Source of the DNA: Parabacteroides sp. PF5-9
GTDB lineage: Bacteria > Bacteroidota > Bacteroidia > Bacteroidales > Tannerellaceae
Direction: 5' to 3'
DNA length: 64,000 nt
Assembly (NCBI RefSeq): GCF_029893105.1
Contig: NZ_JARXWG010000012.1
Coordinates: 42,814-106,813 of the forward strand
Positions 26,369-34,368 of this stretch are shown here, piece after piece. The position numbers were made by a program, and so were the translations under genes. How positions within the stretch are numbered: the stretch's first letter is position 1; every line of letters starts with the position of its first letter. Under the pieces are notes generated by a model that ran no database searches, was not told where the DNA came from, and saw only the letters and a program-made list of their open reading frames with translations.

Positions 26369-27370
26369 ATGCATATAATAAGAATCGGGATATATTTATT
26401 TTTCTTTTTCCAAATGACCCTCCATGCTCAAACAATACAGGAAAAGGGATTGGCTGTCATCAATCAATCAACAGCGGAGAGTTATATCCATTTTTTAGCC
26501 CACGATCTATTGGAAGGACGTGAAGCCGGAACCCGGGGTGGTGCTCTTGCCAGAGAATATATCATTACTTGCCTGAGAAATCTCGGGATTCAACCTTTTA
26601 ACGACTCATATATCCAACCATTTGAGGCCTACGCTCGTGAACGACAAACCCGTGGACGCTTTCAGGTCGACATCGATTCCATTTCTATTTATAAAAAAAT
26701 TGTTCATCGCAAACTATCACTATCCAATATCTTAGGAAAAATCGAAGGGAAAAGAGCGGGAGAATATGTGATCGTAGGTGCACATTACGATCACTTGGGT
26801 ATTGATCCGACATTGGAAAACGATCAGATCTATAATGGAGCCGATGATAATGCCTCAGGCGTATCTGCCGTTTTACAATTAGCCAAAGCCTTTCTGGCTA
26901 CCGGACAGCAACCCGAACGGACTGTTATTTTTGCATTCTGGGACGGAGAAGAAAAAGGGTTGTTAGGTTCCAAATACTTTGTACAATCATTTTCTCAAAT
27001 TAACCAAGTCAAAGCGTATCTGAACTTCGACATGATCGGCCGTAACAACAAAGAAGAGGTTCCCGAGCAAGTCGTCTATTTCTATACCGAAAGTCATCCT
27101 GTTTTCGGCGAATGGCTCAAAAATGATATTGTCCGATATCAACTCAACTTAAAACCTGATTACCGCCCATGGGACAGACCGGTGGGAGGAAGCGACAATG
27201 CCTCCTTTGCTTTATTGGATATTCCGGTCATCTGGTATCATACCGATGGGCATCCCGATTATCATATGCCAACAGACCATATAGAACAGCTGAATTGGAA
27301 TAAACTAATTAACATCACCAAGGCGTCTTTCCTTAATCTATGGAATCTGGCCAATGAAAAAGAGTTCTGA
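26369..27370 (+). CDS. Secreted M28 family zinc aminopeptidase
   Basis: 333 residues from ATG 26369 (MHIIRIGIYLFFFFQM, signal peptide ending LHAQ). An in-frame TTG at 26333 overlaps the -7 box and is rejected. The M28 co-catalytic site is complete: VGAHYDHLG (His, Asp), NGADDNASG (bridging Asp), WDGEEKGLLGS (catalytic Glu and ligand Glu), FDMIGR (Asp) and a late His in DYHMPTDHIE. Members are aminopeptidases or glutaminyl cyclase-like; without further residues the specificity is open. It would act in the periplasm. It converges on the CE15 gene with a shared bidirectional terminator. Confidence 0.88.
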   Translation: MHIIRIGIYLFFFFQMTLHAQTIQEKGLAVINQSTAESYIHFLAHDLLEGREAGTRGGALAREYIITCLRNLGIQPFNDSYIQPFEAYARERQTRGRFQVDIDSISIYKKIVHRKLSLSNILGKIEGKRAGEYVIVGAHYDHLGIDPTLENDQIYNGADDNASGVSAVLQLAKAFLATGQQPERTVIFAFWDGEEKGLLGSKYFVQSFSQINQVKAYLNFDMIGRNNKEEVPEQVVYFYTESHPVFGEWLKNDIVRYQLNLKPDYRPWDRPVGGSDNASFALLDIPVIWYHTDGHPDYHMPTDHIEQLNWNKLINITKASFLNLWNLANEKEF

Positions 27371-27390
27371 TAAAGACTACAACTCTTTTT
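27357..27390. terminator. Bidirectional terminator, M28 / CE15
   Basis: AAAAAGAGTT at 27357-27366 and AACTCTTTTT at 27381-27390 form a perfect 10-bp stem with a 14-nt loop. It has T-rich flanks on both strands and overlaps the coding end of the M28 gene. Confidence 0.8.
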
Positions 27391-28631
27391 TATTTCAGCC
27401 ATTTATCAGCAAACCGAATAAATTGCTCCCAATCATAATCAGTCACATCATGTACTCCGGTTCGGATATGATAACCTACCCGGCTCATTACCGGACTGTT
27501 AACAGGCGGTACTTCCTCTACAGTTAATCCTTTGTAGTTATATAATTCATATACGGGACTTACATACTTAGCAGCTAAAAATTCTCCTTTCGGATCAGCC
27601 CATTTATCATCTTCCGCACTGGCAACATATAGCGGTCTTGGTGCAATCAAGGCCAGCAGTTCATGCTGGTCGAACGATAATTGTTGTTCATTTCCGGCAT
27701 AATAGTCGAAATTCTTACAAAACCAATAAGGGAAAGAAGAGGTAATTATATCAATCGTTTCTCCATACTTCCGCTTTGACAGGGCTGCACCTCCGCAACC
27801 CGAATTATTGGAAATAACAATAGAGAAGCGTTGATCTTGTGCTCCTGCCCACAGAGCAGCCTTACCCTGCCGGGAATGCCCCATCAGAATCACTTTAGAT
27901 CCATCTATTTGCGGATCGGTTTCCAGATAATCCATAACACGACTCATACCCCAAGCCCAGACCCCAATAGCTTGCCAGGTATTGGACTTAATTTCAGTCG
28001 TGTTATTATATCCGAAAAAAGGCATCATACTATCTTCATATTGATCCGGAGCATCTCTAAAAAAATCTTGATAACAGACAGTGGCCACACCGTAACCTGC
28101 CGCCAGGATCTTCTCTATCGGCCAACGATTTTCACGTCCTCCTCTTTGTATAGACCCCTTCTCTTTTCGGGAAGGTGATGGGAGGATATTCGGATCATTG
28201 CAGATTCTTTCATTTCCAAGATAATTGTAACAAAAGAAAAGCGGTACCCGACCTCCTACCTGATTGGGCAGATAAAGCAACAACATGACATCACGCTGAT
28301 GAGTGCCATCGGTAAACTGCAACAACACCTGCTTACTCGTAGCCTTTCCTTCAAAAGCCTTTTCATAAATAGCTTTTATTTCATATGTAACAGGTATACT
28401 TTTATCCGGAGTGATCCCATAGACCTGATCGGCAAAAACAGAACGTATTTCAGGACGACACTCCTCCTCCCACTCTTCCGTTGAGATCACCTTTTCTCCC
28501 TTGGAATTGATCAGCAAAGGGGATAATACAAAAGAAGGCACCTTACTTTCGTCGTAATTCGGCTCTTCTTGTTGAGCATGTAATGAGAAGCAAACTGTAA
28601 TCAGACATAAAATAATCAGCCTTTTATTCAT
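27390..28631 (-). CDS. CE15-like glucuronoyl/acyl esterase
   Basis: 413 residues with a signal peptide (CLITVCFSLHAQ). An alpha/beta hydrolase: nucleophile Ser253 in MGHSRQGKAALW and catalytic His394 in GVHDVTDYDW. The Ser loop with following Arg and the overall plan match bacterial CE15 proteins, which cleave the ester between glucuronoxylan and lignin or related glucuronate esters. It has no PUL partners here; the next gene upstream is a Na+/solute symporter 55 bp away on the same strand, and the two could be cotranscribed. An acetyl xylan esterase activity is an alternative. Confidence 0.8.
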   Translation of the reverse strand: MNKRLIILCLITVCFSLHAQQEEPNYDESKVPSFVLSPLLINSKGEKVISTEEWEEECRPEIRSVFADQVYGITPDKSIPVTYEIKAIYEKAFEGKATSKQVLLQFTDGTHQRDVMLLLYLPNQVGGRVPLFFCYNYLGNERICNDPNILPSPSRKEKGSIQRGGRENRWPIEKILAAGYGVATVCYQDFFRDAPDQYEDSMMPFFGYNNTTEIKSNTWQAIGVWAWGMSRVMDYLETDPQIDGSKVILMGHSRQGKAALWAGAQDQRFSIVISNNSGCGGAALSKRKYGETIDIITSSFPYWFCKNFDYYAGNEQQLSFDQHELLALIAPRPLYVASAEDDKWADPKGEFLAAKYVSPVYELYNYKGLTVEEVPPVNSPVMSRVGYHIRTGVHDVTDYDWEQFIRFADKWLK

Positions 28632-28686
28632 AACGTATTGGTAAAATGAATTAGCTCAAACGAAACGCTTATTCAATACTGAAGTT

Positions 28687-30234
28687 CTAAGATTTTTTTG
28701 TAAAAATACTAACACTAATTATAGCGATTACCGATAAAGGAAGTGCAAATAAAATCGGATCAATCGCATACCAGGGATAAACATCTATAAGCACATCCTT
28801 GCCAAATAACGCCCGGCAGATGCCAATAGGTGCCGCTTCTGCTTTATGCAAGAAAATCATGGCAAACAAACTGGCTAACGCACCGACCCACAGGCTGGCC
28901 AAAGCACCCTGACGGGTGGCTCCTTTCCAATATAACGAACAGAAATAGGCCGGCAAGAATGTCGCGGCACATACGCCCATAAACAAGGCGGTACCTCTTG
29001 CTATTATGCTAGCACTCAACACATAACATATCGCATAACTGAGTAATATAGAGCAGAGCACACCAAATCGAACACCTAATGAGGAGTTTTCATTCTTGGA
29101 TCGTCCCAGTTTAGGAAAGATATCCGCACCAAAAGCACCACCCATAGTGTGGAACTGGGCGCTTAATGTCGACATACTGGCCGAAAGAATACATAACATG
29201 AATAAGGCTCCAAACCAGTCCGGCATCGCCTTATCTATAAATAAAGGAATGATTTTATCCATATCCCCCACCATATCAGCGGCCACCTTTCCCTCCGTTT
29301 TATAGAAGAAGATATTCGACAATGAGCCGACATGATAGATCGATCCGACTACAAAAAAGATGAACACACAACCGATCAGTACACCCCGATTCAGCTGTTT
29401 GGTACTCTCAACAGTCATAAAACGAACCACCAACTGCGGCTGAGCCAAACAACCGATTCCTACCCCCAGGATCAATGAAGTCACCAAGGTATACCACTGA
29501 GGTGATCCGGCAACAGGCATAGCTGTCCAACCCTGATGTCCTAATGCTTTAAAACGTTCAGGCACCAACGGAGCCATCGAAGTCAATTCCTTGTTGGCCT
29601 CTGCAAATCCCATATCCATCGTATGATAAAACCAGAACAACAAAAAAGCCATACAGACAAACATGATTGTAGCCTGCATCGCATCCGTATACATCACCCC
29701 TTTCAGACCGCCAGTGATCACATACGCCGCAACGATCAACGTAAATATCAACAGGGCCAGGTCAAGATCTATCTGAAACATTTGCTCAATAAAGACCGCA
29801 CCACCTTTCATCACCACAGCCGCGTACAAAGGCATTCCAACAAAGATGATCACAGCGATAAAAACCTGAACAAGCCGTGAATTATAATGTAATCCTAAAA
29901 ACTGGGCAAATGTCCGGGCATTGTATCGTTCACCCAACTGACGGGTTCGACGACCAAAAAAGATAAAAGCCACAATCACGCCCATCAGCATATTCAGCAT
30001 ACACAGCCACTGAATACCCATCCCGAAAGTCGCGGCAAACCCACCAAACCCTACAATGGCAGAAGCGGAGATAAATGTAGCGCCATACGACAGCGCCATG
30101 ACGATCGGATTCGTCTTTCGTCCGCCTAATAAATAATCGGTAGCATCTTTCGAACGTTTATACCCGATATAGCCAAACCAGGCAATCAAAAACATATAGA
30201 GAATGACCACTACACCTAAAGTCAATGTACTCAT
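28687..30234 (-). CDS. Sodium:solute symporter (SSS family)
   Basis: 515 residues with about 13 membrane segments. SSS motifs are SKDATDYLLGGRKTNP in the first loop, LSYGATFISASAIVGFGG in TM2 (the Na+ site) and LAQPQLVVRFMTV in the middle. The pattern is closest to organic-acid or pantothenate-type members rather than sugar ones. Its ATG overlaps the stop of a small membrane protein by 4 bp, the arrangement seen with symporter small accessory subunits. Upstream genes encode an ACT protein and a phenylacetate-CoA ligase, so an aryl-acid substrate is possible (inference). Confidence 0.88.
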   Translation of the reverse strand: MSTLTLGVVVILYMFLIAWFGYIGYKRSKDATDYLLGGRKTNPIVMALSYGATFISASAIVGFGGFAATFGMGIQWLCMLNMLMGVIVAFIFFGRRTRQLGERYNARTFAQFLGLHYNSRLVQVFIAVIIFVGMPLYAAVVMKGGAVFIEQMFQIDLDLALLIFTLIVAAYVITGGLKGVMYTDAMQATIMFVCMAFLLFWFYHTMDMGFAEANKELTSMAPLVPERFKALGHQGWTAMPVAGSPQWYTLVTSLILGVGIGCLAQPQLVVRFMTVESTKQLNRGVLIGCVFIFFVVGSIYHVGSLSNIFFYKTEGKVAADMVGDMDKIIPLFIDKAMPDWFGALFMLCILSASMSTLSAQFHTMGGAFGADIFPKLGRSKNENSSLGVRFGVLCSILLSYAICYVLSASIIARGTALFMGVCAATFLPAYFCSLYWKGATRQGALASLWVGALASLFAMIFLHKAEAAPIGICRALFGKDVLIDVYPWYAIDPILFALPLSVIAIISVSIFTKKS

Positions 30235-30374
30235 TTTTTTGCTTCTTTTTCAGGGTTAGTACTCTCTTTATCCGTTTTGTTCCATGTTGAAATACCAAAA
30301 TAAAGGGCAAAAACAAGGCAACCAAAAGCTAACAAATAAGCCAGAATTATTCCGGGGTCATCTATTCCGAACAT
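30231..30374 (-). CDS. Symporter small accessory protein
   Basis: 47 residues from ATG 30374 (MFGIDDPGIILAYLLAFGC). One membrane helix followed by a short charged tail (TDKESTNPEKEAKK). The DDPGIILAYLLAFG segment is the mark of the small subunits that go with SSS transporters. The longer frame from 30425 lacks any such start and is rejected. Its stop overlaps the symporter ATG by 4 bp, so translation is coupled. Confidence 0.82.
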   Translation of the reverse strand: MFGIDDPGIILAYLLAFGCLVFALYFGISTWNKTDKESTNPEKEAKK

Positions 30375-30426
30375 ATGTTTATTATTGAAGTGAAAAATTG
30401 AACGTTGGAAATAATAGAAGATCAAT

Positions 30427-30852
30427 CTACAGATTAATCAGATCGCTTTCGCTGATATGCGCCAGGTTTTGACGACGGATCACCTCCCGGGCACTCTCCC
30501 GATTGTTTGTACGTAGAATAAGAACCGCTCTTTCCTTGATCGAAAAACAGTACATATACTCTATACTCAACCCCGCTTTTGTAAAATAACTCAGTGTTTG
30601 GGCAAAACTCCCGGCACGCGAATCGGCTACGATCGCCAATACATCCGTCATATTTGCTGTTACATTATTCTCTTTCAGAATCTTATACGCTTTCTGCGGA
30701 TCACTAACGATCATACGCATAATACCAAACTCATTGGTATCAGCAACAGTCGCAGCAATGATACGTATATTCTCTTCTGCCAATAAGGCCAGAATCTCAC
30801 TCAGTGTTCCGTATTTATTTTCCAGGAAAATGGAGATTTGATTGACTGTCAT
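30427..30852 (-). CDS. Tandem ACT domain protein
   Basis: 141 residues made of two ACT domains: residues 1-67 (QISIFLENKYGTLSEILALL) and 68-141 (VLAIVADSRAGSFAQTLSYF). No catalytic domain is attached. Free ACT pairs of this type bind amino acids and regulate a partner; in Bacteroidales and other anaerobes they are often found beside PaaK-type ligases. The paaK gene is 66 bp upstream on the same strand, separated by a 17-bp perfect hairpin. The ligand is unknown, an aromatic amino acid being an obvious guess. Confidence 0.85.
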   Translation of the reverse strand: MTVNQISIFLENKYGTLSEILALLAEENIRIIAATVADTNEFGIMRMIVSDPQKAYKILKENNVTANMTDVLAIVADSRAGSFAQTLSYFTKAGLSIEYMYCFSIKERAVLILRTNNRESAREVIRRQNLAHISESDLINL

Positions 30853-30873
30853 GATTTTTAATTATTAATTGTT

Positions 30874-30915
30874 AATGATGAATGATTAATAATTAACCAT
30901 TAATCATTCATCATT
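30874..30915. repeat. 17-bp perfect AT-rich hairpin
   Basis: AATGATGAATGATTAAT at 30874-30890 pairs perfectly with 30899-30915 across an 8-nt loop, between paaK and the ACT gene. The AATGATTAAT core recurs in the inverted repeat upstream of the glycyl radical enzyme gene. Confidence 0.85.
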
Positions 30916-30918
30916 GAT

Positions 30919-32220
30919 TTAAATTGTTTTTCGCAAATCTTTCACACGCACCGCCTTACCCTCTTGTACAGGCAGGGATCCTTTGGCAACAAGTTTCAGA
31001 TGCGGTGTGAGCAATAACTCGTCTTTCAACTGACGGGTGATATTCTTCGTCAAGCGTTGCAATACCGTATAATCATCGGTAAACAAATCGCTTAACTCCA
31101 CTTCGATAAGCATTTCATCACTATTCCCGATAGTCTCTAATGTGATCAGGTAGTTGCTACCCAACTCCGGAAACTGCATGAGAATCTTTTCAATCTGAAT
31201 CGGGAACAGATTGACCCCTTTCAGGATAATCATATCGTCGCTGCGTCCTCTAAAACGAGCCACACGCCGATGTGTACGTCCACAGGCACATATCCCCGGC
31301 ATAAAACAGGTCAGGTCGCGTGTACGGTAACGAATCAACGGCATCGCTTCGCGATTGATTGTGGTCAATACCATCTCTCCTACTTCACCCTCCGGCACCG
31401 GTTCTAATGTGACCGGGTCTACGATCTCAACAATCACATAATCTTCCCAGATATGCAACCCGTTTTGTTCCGTACATTCAAAAGCGACTCCCGGACCATT
31501 CATCTCCGACATCCCAAAACAGTTATACGCTTTTACGCCCAACAACTGCTCGATCCGTTGCCGTTGCTCTTCCGAATGTGGTTCGGCCCCAATACAGATC
31601 GTATGCAGTTGGGTATCTTTTTTAGGATCTAACCCTATTTCATACATCACCTCAGCCAAACGGGTGGCATAACTCGGTATGATATGTAAACAGGTCGTTC
31701 CGAAATCAGTAATAAATTTGATCTGACGCTTGCTATTTCCTGCCGCAGCGGGAACGGTCAATGCGCCCAGTTTCTCCGCACCGTATTGAAAGCCCAATCC
31801 ACCGGTAAACATACCATATCCCGATGTATTCTGGAATACATCCGTATCCCTCAACCCGATCATATACATACAGCGAGCCACCTGATTGGCCCACGCATCC
31901 AGATCCTTGGCCGAATGTAATACAACGGTCGGATTACCTGTTGTTCCGCTTGATGAATGCAGTCTGACACACTCCTTCAGGGGTATAGCCGCCATCCCGA
32001 AAGGATAGTTATTCCGCAAATCCTCTTTGGTCGTAAAAGGGAGTTTTTTCAAATCCTCCAACGACTGAATACGATCAGGAGAAATATTTCTTTCGGCAAA
32101 CACCTTTTTATAAAACGGAGAGTTTCCGGCCTGGGTAATGGTCTTCTTAAGACGTTCCACTTGGAGTTGCTCGAGTTCTGCCCGGCTTATGGTCTCAATC
32201 TCTTTCTGCCAATACATCAT
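30919..32220 (-). CDS. paaK: Phenylacetate--CoA ligase
   Basis: 433 residues, standard length. It activates an aryl acid with ATP to its acyl-AMP and then to the CoA thioester. The P-loop SSSGTTGNPTVV (residues 90-101), the GYGMFTGG segment, NCFGMSEMNGPG, and RYRTRDL with RFRGRSDDMIILKGVN in the C-terminal domain are all intact. In anaerobes PaaK is often linked to indolepyruvate:ferredoxin oxidoreductase and works in aromatic amino acid metabolism; those genes are not in this window. ATG at 32220 is followed immediately by a second ATG. The promoter -7 box is at 32264-32271. Confidence 0.92.
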   Translation of the reverse strand: MMYWQKEIETISRAELEQLQVERLKKTITQAGNSPFYKKVFAERNISPDRIQSLEDLKKLPFTTKEDLRNNYPFGMAAIPLKECVRLHSSSGTTGNPTVVLHSAKDLDAWANQVARCMYMIGLRDTDVFQNTSGYGMFTGGLGFQYGAEKLGALTVPAAAGNSKRQIKFITDFGTTCLHIIPSYATRLAEVMYEIGLDPKKDTQLHTICIGAEPHSEEQRQRIEQLLGVKAYNCFGMSEMNGPGVAFECTEQNGLHIWEDYVIVEIVDPVTLEPVPEGEVGEMVLTTINREAMPLIRYRTRDLTCFMPGICACGRTHRRVARFRGRSDDMIILKGVNLFPIQIEKILMQFPELGSNYLITLETIGNSDEMLIEVELSDLFTDDYTVLQRLTKNITRQLKDELLLTPHLKLVAKGSLPVQEGKAVRVKDLRKTI

Positions 32221-32263
32221 TGCTTTTTCTGTTATTGTGAATTGATTTTTCGAATTTAGAATG

Positions 32264-32271
32264 CAAATGTA
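32264..32271 (-). promoter_or_regulatory. paaK -7 box
   Basis: TACATTTG on the minus strand matches TAnnTTTG, 43 bp before the ATG. No -33 TTG at the usual distance. Confidence 0.5.
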
Positions 32272-32367
32272 TCGTTTATTTTGGTTCTTAGCCTATAATT
32301 TGATCGAAAAAGAGGTGATAATAGATGAAATTTGATATTTTAGACTAGTGTAATGTTTGAATATTTC

Positions 32368-32411
32368 AAAATTAGCAAGTGGACATTCTAAAATTAGTAA
32401 GTGGACATTCT
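32368..32411 (+). repeat. Tandem 22-bp direct repeat
   Basis: Two adjacent 22-bp copies at 32368-32389 and 32390-32411 differ at one base (AAAATTAG[C/T]AAGTGG, each ending ACATTCT). The second copy abuts the DUF559-type arm. Tandem repeats with AAGTGGAC cores recall the ends of IS21-type elements, but no transposase is present. Confidence 0.7.
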
Positions 32412-32413
32412 CT

Positions 32414-32567
32414 GCTCCTCGCCTGGACAGGCGAGGGGGATCGCTGCCCCGCAGCGGTGGAGTGGTTGAGAGTATTGCAAGTATTTTAGTAATAAACATT
32501 TAACTTTAAAACACAACCTCTCCACCCCCGTAAGCGGCGGTACCCCTCTCCTGGCCAGGAGAGGAGC
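32414..32567. repeat. Gene-less copy of the DUF559-element arms
   Basis: Arms at 32414-32468 and, inverted, 32514-32567, separated by 45 AT-rich bp with no ORF. Each arm has the same two-hairpin plan as at 5490-6161: CTCGCCTG..CAGGCGAG on the left and CTCTCCTG..CAGGAGAG on the right, then a second GC hairpin and GTGGAG.GGTTG. The paired G-C to T-A change between the stems keeps the fold. The left arm is closer to the 5.5-kb element than the right arm is. Confidence 0.8.
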
Positions 32568-32636
32568 CCAGATAGCACTGGTCACTATATTGCATCTTCA
32601 CCTTTTCTTCCATTTGAAACTCATCCTTATATCACA

Positions 32637-32786
32637 TTATTTAAAAAGCACCTTCGTTTTCTTATAATTCAACGAGATAATATAAACACCTTTTTGTGTC
32701 AATGAGATAGTAGTCATTCCAGCAGAGATGTTACGATTTGCAATTAGACGACCGTCTATAGTATGAATCATCAACTGACACCCTTA
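32637..32786 (-). pseudogene. Remnant of a secreted protein C-terminus
   Basis: A 48-codon open stretch with no start, ending in TAA at 32637. It reads like the last beta-strands of a Bacteroidota secreted protein: IHTIDGRLIA, ISAGMTTISL, GVYIISL and KKTKVLFK. That is the pattern of a C-terminal sorting-type or Ig-like tail (xxDGRxI..GxYxxxL..xKVxxK). A stop precedes it in frame at 32784-32786, so the rest of the gene has been lost. Assignment to the T9SS sorting family is tentative. Confidence 0.5.
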
Positions 32787-32853
32787 CTCCTTTCATCTAC
32801 ATTCTCTCCCCTTTTCACCTCATTCCGTTCACATTTTTTTGTAGAGGCATTAA

Positions 32854-32941
32854 TCGTCTACCAATTGGTAGACGATAGTGACACAGTTGGTAGACGAAAG
32901 TGCACCAACTGTTAGACGATAGTGACACAGCTGTTAGACGA
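32854..32941 (-). repeat. Cassette B: four contiguous 22-bp palindromic units
   Basis: Inverted relative to cassette A. Reading the minus strand, the units are 32941-32920, 32919-32898, 32897-32876 and 32875-32854. The third and fourth units are identical to units 3 and 4 of cassette A; the first and second differ at two and three positions (TCGTCTAACAG instead of TCGTCTACCAA). The same AATTAA and TTAAT flanks bracket it. Confidence 0.9.
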
Positions 32942-33068
32942 TTAATTTTTGATGAAGAAAAAAATAAGTAATACAGATCTATTGGAAAAACGATCTGATT
33001 GAAAATCCTAAATATAAGTTACTATAAACCCGATGTATGACCTATTTTTATAATTGAACAAAAAAATC

Positions 33069-33076
33069 TATTTTTG
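33069..33076 (+). promoter_or_regulatory. -7 box of the histidine phosphatase gene
   Basis: TATTTTTG matches TAnnTTTG, 20 bp before the ATG at 33097. No well-placed TTG. Confidence 0.45.
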
Positions 33077-33096
33077 GTGCTCTAAATAAACAGATC

Positions 33097-33894
33097 ATGA
33101 AAAAAATTTATCTCGCTATGCTCTCCATCTTAACATGGGTATCTCCAAGTGTCAATGCACAATCATCGACTGATAAAGCGAATGACAACACCGTCACTTT
33201 TTATATCGCCCGTCACGGAAAGACGATGTTTAATACATTGGATCGGGTACAGGGATGGTCGGACTCCCCTCTGACTCCTGCCGGTATTGAAGTAGCCGAA
33301 TATTTAGGAAAAGGACTGAAAGAGATCCCTTTTAAAGCCGCCTATTCCAGTGACCTGAGCCGTGCAAGGCAAACGGCCCGGATCGTATTGGAGGCTAAAG
33401 GCCAAAAAGAGTTGCCTGTCATTGAAGTTCCAGGTGTACGAGAAACCAATTTCGGCCGGTATGAAGGAGGTTTCAATACCGATATGTGGGGCGATGCGGC
33501 TTTATATATGCATTATAAAAATGGGAATGACCTGATGAAAGATATTGCCGGCAAGCCCGATATGTTTCAAAAAATACTTGCTGCGATAAAAAAATTGGAC
33601 ACGCTGAATATGGCTGAAGATTATAACGATGTCAAAAAACGTGGTCAGCAGGCGCTTCGTGAAATTGCGGAAAAAGAAGCCAGTCAGGGCGGAGGGAATA
33701 TTCTTTTGGTCTCGCATGGCATGGCGATCAGTATATTTCTTTTCGAATTGGACAGTGCAGGTAAAAAACCTGAAGTCGGACAGATGGAAAATGCTGCCGT
33801 CTCTAAAGTCGTTTATAAAAACGGTCAATTCACCCTCGAATCATTTGGAGATATGCGTTATGTAGAAAAAGGGAAAGCATTATCCGGAAAATAA
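33097..33894 (+). CDS. Secreted histidine phosphatase family protein
   Basis: 265 residues with a signal peptide (LSILTWVSPSVNAQ). The phosphohistidine motif YIARHGKT (His40) is followed by VQGWSDSPLTPAG, SSDLSRARQTA and a late LVSHGMAISIF with the second His, as in phosphoglycerate mutase-like phosphatases. The signal sequence shows it works in the periplasm, so a glycolytic mutase role is excluded and a phosphatase role is likely. It is transcribed alone between two repeat-rich gaps. The substrate is unknown. Confidence 0.88.
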   Translation: MKKIYLAMLSILTWVSPSVNAQSSTDKANDNTVTFYIARHGKTMFNTLDRVQGWSDSPLTPAGIEVAEYLGKGLKEIPFKAAYSSDLSRARQTARIVLEAKGQKELPVIEVPGVRETNFGRYEGGFNTDMWGDAALYMHYKNGNDLMKDIAGKPDMFQKILAAIKKLDTLNMAEDYNDVKKRGQQALREIAEKEASQGGGNILLVSHGMAISIFLFELDSAGKKPEVGQMENAAVSKVVYKNGQFTLESFGDMRYVEKGKALSGK

Positions 33895-33982
33895 ACGACG
33901 GAGAACGTCCTGACTGTTCATGTGGATGAGCATGAATTCGATCTAATGACTATTTGAGTAGAGCAAGAATTGAAGATTCTTT

Positions 33983-34170
33983 GATCCTGAAAGGATCGCA
34001 TTTAGGTACCTGTGGTACGACCACGGGTTATTATATGACACTCCCCGAACACATGCCGCAGGTATGCGATTACGAATGGCATACTTTCAGCATGCCTCCT
34101 AATTATTGATGGGATGATTCTCCTGGGGTTAAAAACCACCAGGCTACCAAAAGGATAACCGTTCCGGTTA
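33983..34170. repeat. Multi-hairpin intergenic repeat
   Basis: Four hairpins in series: GATCCT-GAA-AGGATC (33983-33997), ACCTGTGGT/ACCACGGGT (34008-34028), GTATGC..GCATAC (34062-34084) and CCTGG..CCAGG with GGTT/AACC inside (34122-34143). The series recalls the decayed CTGAAAGG..ACCTGTGG..CCTGGGG repeats scattered between genes in many Bacteroidota. No protein is encoded. Confidence 0.55.
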
Positions 34171-34312
34171 ATTCGTTCTTATGATTCGTTCTCATGATTC
34201 ATCTTTTTTTATCTTCACATTTTCTTCCATTCGACACTATTTCTTAGAAATTCGCACAAATAAAAGAATGCCCTATGCAAAAATAATCCATCTTTTTTAC
34301 ATAAAAACCACA

Positions 34313-34343
34313 TTGCCTACCGAACAGACTCCCTCTACTTTTG
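34313..34343 (+). promoter_or_regulatory. Promoter of the ROK/NanE genes
   Basis: TTG at 34313-34315, 20-bp spacer, TACTTTTG at 34336-34343. Leader of about 19 nt to the ATG at 34369. Confidence 0.8.
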
Positions 34344-34368
34344 CAACAGTTAGAAACAAACCAACAAT

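Larger units (their letters stand above)
32221..33096. other. Repeat-rich intergenic region
   Basis: An 876-bp gap between divergent genes. In order it holds the paaK -7 box, a 22-bp tandem duplication (32368-32411), a gene-less copy of the DUF559-element arms (32414-32567), a C-terminal gene remnant on the minus strand (32637-32786), and repeat cassette B (32854-32941). No intact ORF was found. It looks like a site that has collected insertions. Confidence 0.75.
33895..34368. other. Hairpin-rich intergenic region upstream of the ROK gene
   Basis: 474 bp without a convincing ORF. The left half holds the hairpin repeat at 33983-34170, and the right end holds the ROK promoter at 34313-34343. 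Confidence 0.65.

Noticed and set aside
33097..33894. Glycolytic phosphoglycerate mutase
   Set aside because: A clear signal peptide places it outside the cytoplasm.
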